A DNA stretch of 64,000 nucleotides from JAEUJM01 sp964635055 (GTDB lineage Bacteria; Actinomycetota; Acidimicrobiia; Acidimicrobiales; DATDAH01), in the NCBI GenBank assembly GCA_964635055.1, contig CAZWMT010000032.1:4630-68629 (forward strand). Reading direction: 5' to 3'. The number at the start of each line of letters is the position of its first letter. The first letter of the stretch is position 1. Both the position numbers and the translations under genes were made by a program. The notes under the pieces are model-generated. The model was given only the letters and a program-made list of their open reading frames with translations, had not been told where the DNA came from and did no database searches. Shown here piece by piece: positions 7,822 to 17,887 of the stretch.

Positions 7822-8673
7822 TCATCGGTGGATGCTGCCGTCGGTGTCGCGCAGGCTGGGCGCCGGCCGGCCGGTGCGCTGGGCGATGATCTCGGCGCAG
7901 ATCGCGATCGCGGTCTCCTCGGGCGTGCGGGCGCCGAGGTCGAGGCCGATCGGCGCCAGGATGCGCGCGATGCCGGCGTCGTCCACGCCCTCGGCCCGCA
8001 GGCGCTCGACGCGGTCGGCGTGGGTGCGCCGCGAACCCATCGCCCCCAGGTAGCCGACCTCGGTGCCCAGGGTGGCGACGATGGCCGGGACGTCGAACTT
8101 GTGGTCGTGGGTGAGCACGCACACCGCATCGCGTGCACCGAGCCGGTCGCCGATCCGCTCGACCAGCCGGTGCGGCCAGTCCACGATCACCTCGTCGGCC
8201 ATCGGGAAGCGCCGCTTGGTGGCGAACACCTCGCGGGCGTCGCACACGGTCACCCGGTAGCCGAGCAGCTTGGCGGTGCGGGCCAGCGCCGCGGTGAAGT
8301 CGACCGCGCCGAAGATCAGCATCTGGGGCGGCGGGGCGAACGACTCGACGAAGACCGACACGACCAGCTCCCGGGCCTCGCCGTGTGGGCCGTAGTGGCG
8401 GACACCGGTGGTGCCCGCGGCCAGCTCGCCCAAGGCGTCGCGAGCGACCACTCGATCGAGGTCGGGATCGCCGAGCGATCCCACCGGCACCCGGTCGGGC
8501 CCCACGAGCAGCTTGGCGCCGGTGCCGGGACCCTCGATCACCGTGGCCAGGGCCACCGGGTCGGAGGCGTCGACCGCGGCCTTCAGTTGCTCGAACACCC
8601 CCTGCTCGGGTCCCCCCAGCGCGAGCGCCCGCTGCTCGAACCCCCGCTGCTCGAACCCCCCGGGCCCGGTCAC
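7822..8673 (-). CDS. XdhC/CoxF-type protein, C-terminal Rossmann part
   Basis: 283 aa. The C-terminal two thirds match the XdhC Rossmann domain: PPPQMLIFGAVDFTAALART, LLGYRVTVCDAREVFAT, RRFPMADEVIVDWPH, LTHDHKFDVPA and LGAMGSRRTHADRVERL. XdhC-family proteins bind and finish the molybdenum cofactor for xanthine dehydrogenase and CO dehydrogenase type enzymes. The N-terminus carries an imperfect GFEQR tandem repeat encoded by a 15-nt DNA repeat. The start GTG 8673 overlaps the stop of the upstream gene (GTGA), indicating a family protein split into two coupled genes. Confidence 0.8.
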   Translation of the reverse strand: MTGPGGFEQRGFEQRALALGGPEQGVFEQLKAAVDASDPVALATVIEGPGTGAKLLVGPDRVPVGSLGDPDLDRVVARDALGELAAGTTGVRHYGPHGEARELVVSVFVESFAPPPQMLIFGAVDFTAALARTAKLLGYRVTVCDAREVFATKRRFPMADEVIVDWPHRLVERIGDRLGARDAVCVLTHDHKFDVPAIVATLGTEVGYLGAMGSRRTHADRVERLRAEGVDDAGIARILAPIGLDLGARTPEETAIAICAEIIAQRTGRPAPSLRDTDGSIHR

Positions 8674-8984
8674 CAGTCGAGCGGTTCGATGTAGAGGTGG
8701 ACCGTGCCGCCGCAGGTGAGCCCGACCGCGAAGGCCTCGTCGTCGCTGTAGCCGAACGTGACGACGCGGCGGTCACCGGAGGCGAGGATGTCGAGCGCCT
8801 CGGTGACGACCGCGCCCTCGACGCAGCCGCCCGACACGCTGCCCACCACCTCGCCGTCCTCGCTGACCGCCATGGCCGCGCCCGGGTCGCGTGGACCCGA
8901 TCCTTCGATGTCGACGACACGGGCGATGGCGACGGCCTTGCCCTGGCGGCGCCACCGGTCCAGATCGGCGAGCAGGTCCCTCAT
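8670..8984 (-). CDS. XdhC/CoxI N-terminal domain protein
   Basis: About 104 aa from ATG 8984 (MRDLLADLDRWRRQGKAVAI). It contains the XdhC_CoxI domain: ARVVDIEGSGPRDPGAAMAV, SEDGEVVGSVSGGCVEGAVV, and a closing GLTCGGTVHLYIEPLDW. SGGCVEG holds the conserved Cys of the family. The next gene supplies the Rossmann half. An in-frame ATG at 9023 would add a 13-residue stretch (MAKPLRGTRSNAD) encoded by the dispersed repeat; GAGGAG in that repeat serves as ribosome binding site for ATG 8984, which is therefore preferred. Confidence 0.8.
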   Translation of the reverse strand: MRDLLADLDRWRRQGKAVAIARVVDIEGSGPRDPGAAMAVSEDGEVVGSVSGGCVEGAVVTEALDILASGDRRVVTFGYSDDEAFAVGLTCGGTVHLYIEPLDW

Positions 8985-8993
8985 GTCGGCGTT

Positions 8994-9381
8994 GCTCCTC
9001 GTCCCTCGGAGCGGCTTCGCCATCGGCTTCGTCGGTGGTGGNNNNNNNNNNNNNNNNNNNNNNNNNNNNNNNNNNNNNNNNNNNNNNNNNNNNNNNNNNN
9101 NNNNNNNNNNNNNNNNNNNNNNNNNNNNNNNNNNNNNNNNNTGCTCCGCTCCGCTGCGCAGCGTGGCCAGGTCCGGGGTGGTGCCGTGTCGGGCGGTGTG
9201 GGGGCTTCGCCGTCCGGTTCGTCGGTGGTGGTGCTCCGCTCCGCTGCGCAGCGTGGCCAGGTCCGGGGTGGTGCCGTGTCGGGCGGCGTGGGGGCTTCGC
9301 CATCGGGTTCGTCGGTGGTGCTGCGCCGCGGCGGCTCCCCGCTGCTCGGAGCGACTTCGCCGTCCGGTTCGTCGGTGGTGC
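8994..9381 (-). repeat. 90-bp tandem repeat array (TDEPD type) around the assembly gap
   Basis: Units at 9142-9231 and 9232-9321 are nearly identical 90-bp copies, each beginning (plus strand) TGCTCCGCTCCGCTGCGCAG and ending TTCGTCGGTGGTG. Partial units lie at 9322-9381 and 8994-9041, on both sides of the gap. Because 90 is a multiple of three, a minus-strand frame stays open and encodes repeats of TTDEPDGEAPTPPDTAPP. The interval between the LysR gene and the XdhC gene (8985-9411) holds only this array. True copy number is unknown. Confidence 0.8.
9042..9141. other. Assembly gap of 100 N
   Basis: Exactly 100 unknown bases lie inside the tandem repeat array. The round number indicates a scaffolding gap of unknown true length, almost certainly caused by the repeat. 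Confidence 0.95.
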
Positions 9382-9411
9382 GCCACGGCCCGCAGCGTAG
9401 GCATCGCCGGC

Positions 9412-10362
9412 TCAGCTCCAGAGGGTGACGTAGACGGGTGGGCGGAAGCGGGATGCGGGCACGCTGCCGTCGGAGCGGTGCATCACCTGCATCGCGTCGG
9501 GCGTGCCGAGGAAACGGCGCAGCTTCGCCGCGCCCGCCGGGCACCGGTCGGACGCGAGGGTGCTGACGTACCAGAGCCGGTCGACCGGGAAGCCCTCGAC
9601 GGGCAGGTACACCAATGCGCCGCGATCGACCTCGCGGGCCACGATGTGGGCGATCGCAGGCGCGATGCCGTCCCCGTCGGCCGCGGCGGTCCACGCGGCA
9701 GCGTCGCTGGGGAACACCCGTTGGCGCTCCGGCGGCACCCGGAGCCGATCGAGCAGGCGCCCGATCTCGCTGGAGGGGTCGGCGCCGGCCGGGCCGATCA
9801 GCCAGTCGTGGTGTTGCAGATCGCGTAGCGCGGTGGTGCAGCGGCGGGTCAGCGGGTGGCGGGGACTGGCCACCAGCACCAACCGGTAGCGCATCATGGG
9901 CTCGCTGCGGAAGCCGCTCAGGTTGGGGCCCAGGCTGACGTCGGCCAGGCGCTCGGACAGCAGGGCGGGCATCTCCACCGCGGTGGCGGCGCCCACGCTG
10001 GCCTCGACGGTTCCGGTGCGACCCGTGAACGCGGTGATCACCGGCGGGGCGACGAATTCGGCGATGGTCGATGTGGCCACCACCCGCACCAGCTCGGGGG
10101 CACCCTGGGCGTCGCGGATGGTGGCCTCGGCGTCGGCGGCCAGGTTCACCATCTGTGACGCGATGCCGACCAGTCGCTTGCCGCCGTCGCTCAGCTCCAT
10201 GCCCGTGGGGGTGCGCTCGACCAGCGGGTCGTTCAGGTGGTTGCGCAGCGAGGCGAGCGCACCCGACACCGCGGGCTCGCTGACGCCGAGCACCTCGGCC
10301 GCGGACTTCACTGATCCCAGGCGCGCCACGAGCACGAACGCCTCGAGTTGGGTCAACGTCAC
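9412..10362 (-). CDS. LysR-family transcriptional regulator
   Basis: About 316 aa. The N-terminal winged helix-turn-helix is LTQLEAFVLVARLGSVKSAA with AEVLGVSEPAVSGALASLRN; residues from about 90 onward form the periplasmic-binding-like effector domain. It is divergent from coxMSL, the usual place for a LysR activator of aerobic CO dehydrogenase genes, so CO-locus control is the likely role. The start is GTG 10362, with TTG 10365 next to it; neither has a strong ribosome binding site. A perfect dyad lies between it and coxM. Confidence 0.85.
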   Translation of the reverse strand: MTLTQLEAFVLVARLGSVKSAAEVLGVSEPAVSGALASLRNHLNDPLVERTPTGMELSDGGKRLVGIASQMVNLAADAEATIRDAQGAPELVRVVATSTIAEFVAPPVITAFTGRTGTVEASVGAATAVEMPALLSERLADVSLGPNLSGFRSEPMMRYRLVLVASPRHPLTRRCTTALRDLQHHDWLIGPAGADPSSEIGRLLDRLRVPPERQRVFPSDAAAWTAAADGDGIAPAIAHIVAREVDRGALVYLPVEGFPVDRLWYVSTLASDRCPAGAAKLRRFLGTPDAMQVMHRSDGSVPASRFRPPVYVTLWS

Positions 10363-10406
10363 CAACGGGAAACGTAACCCTTCGGGGCCGAGGTGATGCT
10401 GGTGCT

Positions 10407-10424
10407 CCTAAGCGAATGCTTAGG
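10407..10424. promoter_or_regulatory. Perfect dyad between lysR and coxM
   Basis: CCTAAGCGAATGCTTAGG has 7-bp arms around GAAT. It lies 45 bp from the LysR start and 87 bp from the coxM start, the usual position of a LysR-type operator for divergent genes. Binding by this LysR protein is inferred. Confidence 0.45.
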
Positions 10425-10510
10425 TCCGGATCGACGGGGTGCGGTGCGGGGACGATGCTCGGCGGTGCGGCCGGGGCCGCGCCTCGCAAACCACGAGCCC
10501 AGGGGGGACC

Positions 10511-11389
10511 GTGCAGACACCAGCACCGTTCGACTACGAGCGGGCGACGAGCGTCGATCACGCGCTCGCGCTGCTCGACCGCCACGGCCCGGACGCCCGG
10601 CTCATCGCCGGCGGCCACAGCCTGCTGCCGATGATGAAGCTGCGGCTGGCCCGGCCCGAGTTCCTCGTCGACATCAACGATCTCGTGGGCGAGCTCTCCT
10701 ACGTGAAGGTCGACGGCGACGCGATCGCGATCGGGGCCATGACCCGTCACGCCGAGTTGCTGTCGTCACCGCTCCTGGCCGAGCACTACCCGATCTTCGC
10801 CGACGCCGAGCGGGTGATCGCCGACCCGATCGTCCGCAACCGGGGCACCATCGGCGGGTCGCTGTGCCAGGCCGATCCGTCCGAGGACCTGTCAGCGGTG
10901 GCGTCGGCCCTCGGCGCTTCCGTGGTGATCCGCTCGGCGTCGGGGCGTCGCGGGGTGCCGGCCCGCGAGTTCCACACCGGGCCGTACGAGACCGTCGTCG
11001 AGGACGGCGAGATCGTGGCCGAGGTCCGTGTGCCGATCCGCCCGGGGGCCGGCAGCGCCTACGAGAAGGTCGAGCGTCGGGTGGGGGACTGGGCGGTTGC
11101 CGCCGCCGCCGCCTTCGTCACCCTCGACGGCGACGCCGTCGCCGACTGCGGCATCGGGCTCACCGCGGTCGGTGCCCCGCACTTCTGCGCGGCCGCCGCC
11201 GAGGCCGGGCTTCGTGGCCAGGCCGTCACGGAGGCGAACCTGGCTGCGGCCGCGGCTGCGGCCGCCGCGGTCACCGAGCCGGCCACCGACCAGCGAGGTC
11301 CCGCCGACTACAAGCGCCACCTGGCCGGCGAGCTCACGCTGCGGGCGCTGCGTCGCTCGGTCGCCCGAGCCCGAGGGGAGCAGGCATGA
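10511..11389 (+). CDS. coxM: Aerobic CO dehydrogenase, medium FAD subunit
   Basis: 292 aa. FAD-binding signatures are present: AGGHSLLPMMKLRLARPEFL in the N-terminal domain and NRGTIGGSLCQADPSEDL in the second. The subunit passes electrons from the CoxS iron-sulfur clusters to the respiratory chain. GTG 10511 directly follows AGGGGGGACC, a strong ribosome binding site, so the upstream in-frame codons are left out. The gene opens the coxM-(two short repeat frames)-coxS-coxL operon and ends in an ATGA overlap. Confidence 0.92.
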   Translation: MQTPAPFDYERATSVDHALALLDRHGPDARLIAGGHSLLPMMKLRLARPEFLVDINDLVGELSYVKVDGDAIAIGAMTRHAELLSSPLLAEHYPIFADAERVIADPIVRNRGTIGGSLCQADPSEDLSAVASALGASVVIRSASGRRGVPAREFHTGPYETVVEDGEIVAEVRVPIRPGAGSAYEKVERRVGDWAVAAAAAFVTLDGDAVADCGIGLTAVGAPHFCAAAAEAGLRGQAVTEANLAAAAAAAAAVTEPATDQRGPADYKRHLAGELTLRALRRSVARARGEQA

Positions 11390-11445
11390 GCGAAGCGGGG
11401 GCCCGAGCGGCCCGTGAGCGCAGCGAACAGGAGCGGGAGGCATGA
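11386..11445 (+). CDS. 19-aa EREA-type repeat frame between coxM and coxS (unit 1)
   Basis: The frame MSEAGARAARERSEQEREA begins at an ATG overlapping the coxM stop (ATGA) and ends in GCATGA, overlapping the next unit. The same design, MSARDEGGARAARRRSRPER plus EA, recurs at 45215-45348. It probably preserves translational coupling across an inserted repeat. No peptide function is claimed. Confidence 0.5.
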   Translation: MSEAGARAARERSEQEREA

Positions 11446-11531
11446 GCGCAGCCGCGGCCCGGGGTCAGGCGGCCCGCCGCCTCCGTGGCCGAACGGACGA
11501 CGGGCGAAGCGAACAGGAGCGGGAGGCATGA
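11442..11531 (+). CDS. 29-aa EREA-type repeat frame between coxM and coxS (unit 2)
   Basis: A diverged second unit reads MSAAAARGQAARRLRGRTDD then GRSEQEREA. It starts in the ATGA at the end of unit 1 and stops in the ATGA that starts coxS, so coxM, unit 1, unit 2, coxS and coxL form an unbroken chain of four ATGA junctions. Confidence 0.5.
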   Translation: MSAAAARGQAARRLRGRTDDGRSEQEREA

Positions 11532-12075
11532 CCATGGACGTCTCTGTCAGCGTCAACGGCCAGGACGTGGCCCGCGAGGTCGAGGCTCGGCTGTTGCTCG
11601 TGCACTTCCTGCGCGACACCGTCGGGCTCACCGGCACCCACTGGGGGTGCGACACGTCGAACTGCGGCACGTGCGTGGTGTGGATGGATGGTGAGCCGGT
11701 GAAGAGCTGCACCGTGCTCGCGGCCATGGCCGACGGCCGTGAGGTCCGCACGGTCGAGGGCCTGGAGACCGACGCCGGTCTCGACCCGGTGCAGGAGGGC
11801 TTCCTACGCAACCACGGCCTGCAGTGCGGGTTCTGCACGCCGGGGATGATGATGACCGCCCGCCACCTGCTCGACCACGACCCGGACCCCAGCGAAGCCA
11901 CCATCCGTGAGGCCATCAGCGGCCAGATCTGTCGGTGCACCGGCTACGAGAACATCGTGCGCTCGATCCGCTGGGCGGCCGAGCACCCGAACGGGGCCGA
12001 CGCCGCCGAGGGCGGGGCCGGCGAGGCGGCCGGCACCGAGAGCGACGAGCACACCGAGTCCCAGGCGGTGCGAGC

Positions 12076-12079
<4 letters not shown>
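11528..12079 (+). CDS. coxS: Aerobic CO dehydrogenase, small 2Fe-2S subunit
   Basis: 183 aa. The plant-type ferredoxin cluster ligands lie in GCDTSNCGTCVVWMDGEPVK with the following SC; the second cluster lies in GLQCGFCTPGMMM and GQICRCTGYENIV. Together they carry electrons from the Mo site to CoxM. About 30 extra residues rich in Ala, Gly, Glu and Asp follow the usual C-terminus. The ATG at 11528 overlaps the upstream short frame. The stop overlaps the coxL start (ATGA). Confidence 0.93.
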
Positions 12080-14529
<2,450 letters not shown>

Positions 14530-14562
14530 CGGCGGCCGTGACCCCGAACCCGAACCGGCGGG

Positions 14563-14610
14563 TTCTGGCACCGGATTTCGGGGTCAGGCCACCGAAATCC
14601 GGTGCCAGAA
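14563..14610. repeat. Perfect hairpin repeat between coxL and coxF
   Basis: 19-bp arms TTCTGGCACCGGATTTCGG (14563-14581) and their exact complement (14592-14610) enclose a 10-nt loop. The arm sequence equals the outer tip of the MITE-like element at 3216-3714. Position between coxL and coxF suggests an attenuator or mRNA-stabilising structure in the cox transcript. It is not followed by a T-run. Confidence 0.75.
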
Positions 14611-14620
14611 CGGAGGGTTG

Positions 14621-15538
14621 GTGACCGCGAGGGCGGAGATCGGGGCCCGGGCCGACGAGCTGCGGCGCGAGCGGGTGCCGTTCGTGTCGGCGCGGGTGGT
14701 GCTGGCCGAGAAGCCGACCTCGGCCAAGCCCGGCGACGAGGCGCTGGTGCTGGCCGACGGCACGATGGAGGGGTTCGTCGGCGGCACCTGTGCCGAGTCG
14801 ACGGTGCGGGCCCAGGGCATGGCCCTGCTCGACTCGGGCGAGTCGCTGCTGCTGCGCATCTCGCCGGTGGCGGAGGCGCCGCAGCCGGGGAAGCTGACCG
14901 TGCACAACCCGTGCCTGTCGGGGGGCACGCTCGAGGTGTTCCTCGAGCCGGTGATGCCGGCGCCGCTGGTGGCGGTGGTGGGCGACACGCCCATCGCCCG
15001 CGCCCTGATCGGCTTCGGCGGGCCACTCGGCTACGAGGTGGTGGCCTGGTCCGACCCGCCCGCGCCCGACACGGCCGCGGTGGTCGTGGCCACCCACGGG
15101 CGCGACGAGGAGCAGGCCCTCGACGCCGCGCTGGCCGCGGGGGTGCCCTACGTGGGGCTGGTGGCCAGCCGGAAGCGGGGTGAGGCGGTGATCGCCACGC
15201 TGGCGGCGGCGCCCGACGAGCGGGCCCGGGTGCGCAGCCCCGCGGGACTCGACATCGGCGCCCGCACCGCGGAGGAGGTGGCGCTGTCGATCCTGGCCGA
15301 GATCGTCGAGGCCCGGCCCCGTCCGTCGGGCCGGACCGTGGCGGGCAGCGACGTCGCGGAGGTGGCGGCCCGGAGCGATGCCGAGACGGCCACCGCACTG
15401 GATCCGGTGTGCGGGATGACGGTCGCCACCGTCGAGTCGTCGCTGCACCTCGATCAGGAGGGGACACGCTGGTGGTTCTGCGGCAGCGGGTGCCTGCGGG
15501 CGTTCGCCGACGACCCTGCCGCGTACGGGTCATCCTGA
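14621..15538 (+). CDS. coxF: XdhC/CoxF-type maturation protein fused to a YHS domain
   Basis: 305 aa. Residues 1-105 are an XdhC_CoxI domain with the conserved Cys in EGFVGGTCAESTVRAQ. Residues about 110-225 are the XdhC Rossmann part (APLVAVVGDTPIARALIGFG, VPYVGLVASRKRGEAVI, GLDIGARTAEEVALSILAEI). The last 45 residues form a YHS domain (DPVCGMTVATVESSLHLDQE, then WWFCGSGCLRAF), a small metal-binding fold. Such proteins install the sulfurated Mo-Cu site. GTG 14621 follows GGAGGG; TTG 14618 is adjacent. It is cotranscribed with coxD. Confidence 0.85.
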   Translation: MTARAEIGARADELRRERVPFVSARVVLAEKPTSAKPGDEALVLADGTMEGFVGGTCAESTVRAQGMALLDSGESLLLRISPVAEAPQPGKLTVHNPCLSGGTLEVFLEPVMPAPLVAVVGDTPIARALIGFGGPLGYEVVAWSDPPAPDTAAVVVATHGRDEEQALDAALAAGVPYVGLVASRKRGEAVIATLAAAPDERARVRSPAGLDIGARTAEEVALSILAEIVEARPRPSGRTVAGSDVAEVAARSDAETATALDPVCGMTVATVESSLHLDQEGTRWWFCGSGCLRAFADDPAAYGSS

Positions 15539-15542
15539 CCTC

Positions 15543-16445
15543 GTGCATAGTGAAGGTGTGGAGAACCTCGCCGACACGATCCCCGATGTCGACGCCCTGA
15601 CCGCGGCGCTCGAGGGCGCCGACTACCTCGCCGACCTGGGGTTGGCCACGGCGCTGTTCTGCGCGGTGCGCCTGCCGCAGGCCCTGCTGCTCGAGGGTGA
15701 GCCCGGCGTGGGCAAGACCGAGGCGGCCAAGGCGCTGGCCACGGCGCTCGACACGCCCCTGATCCGGCTGCAGTGCTACGAGGGCATCGACGCCGCCGAG
15801 GCGCTCTACGAGTGGAACTACCCGAGGCAGCTCCTCGGCATCCGCCTGGCCGAGGCCACGGGCGCCGACGTGGAGGAGTCGGCCCTGTTCGGCCGCGAGT
15901 ACCTGATCGAGCGGCCGCTGCTGCAGGCCATCGAGCACCCGGGGCCCCGGCCGGCGGTGCTGCTGGTGGACGAGGTCGACCGGGCCGACGACGAGTTCGA
16001 GGCCTTCCTGTTCGAGTTGCTGGCCGAGGCGTCGGTGACCATCCCCGAGCTCGGCACACTGCGGGCCGCGCATCCCCCGGTGGTCATCCTCACGTCCAAC
16101 CGCACCCGCGACCTGCACGACGCCCTGAAGCGCCGCTGCCTCTACCACTGGATCGACTACCCGCCGCTGGAGCGCTCGGTGGCCATCATCCGCCGGCGGG
16201 TGCCGGAGGCGAGCCAGACCCTCGCGGAGCAGGTCGCGTCGGCGGTGGTGCGCCTCCGTGGCCTGGAGGTGCAGAAGCCGCCGGGCATCGCCGAGGCCAT
16301 CAATTGGGTGGCGGTGGTCGAGATGCTGGGCCTCGACCGGCTCGACGCCGACGCCGTCGGCCAGACCCTGGGCACGGTGTTGAAGTACCGGGAGGACCTC
16401 GACCTGGTGCACGCCCAGGGCCTGGAGTGGGTCGCTGGGTCGTGA
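15543..16445 (+). CDS. coxD: CoxD-type MoxR AAA+ ATPase
   Basis: About 300 aa. Walker A is LLEGEPGVGKTEAAKAL, Walker B is AVLLVDEVDRADDEFEAFLF, sensor 1 is VVILTSNRTRDLHDALKRRC, and the closing YREDLDLV segment is typical of CoxD. CoxD is a chaperone-like ATPase for maturation of the CuSMo cofactor and normally acts with the VWA protein CoxE encoded next to it. Here coxE is found 22.4 kb downstream, after the injection system cluster. Start GTG 15543; GTG 15558 is an alternative. Confidence 0.88.
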   Translation: MHSEGVENLADTIPDVDALTAALEGADYLADLGLATALFCAVRLPQALLLEGEPGVGKTEAAKALATALDTPLIRLQCYEGIDAAEALYEWNYPRQLLGIRLAEATGADVEESALFGREYLIERPLLQAIEHPGPRPAVLLVDEVDRADDEFEAFLFELLAEASVTIPELGTLRAAHPPVVILTSNRTRDLHDALKRRCLYHWIDYPPLERSVAIIRRRVPEASQTLAEQVASAVVRLRGLEVQKPPGIAEAINWVAVVEMLGLDRLDADAVGQTLGTVLKYREDLDLVHAQGLEWVAGS

Positions 16446-16513
16446 TGCCGGGGCGCGAGTAGATTGCCGGCAAGGCACGCAGCGGCCGAGCACAGGGCCG
16501 CCTGGTCCCTGAG

Positions 16514-17883
<1,370 letters not shown>

Positions 17884-17887
<4 letters not shown>

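Noticed and set aside
8994..9381. CRISPR array
   Set aside because: The repeat is contiguous 90-bp tandem DNA without variable spacers and with no cas genes in the window.
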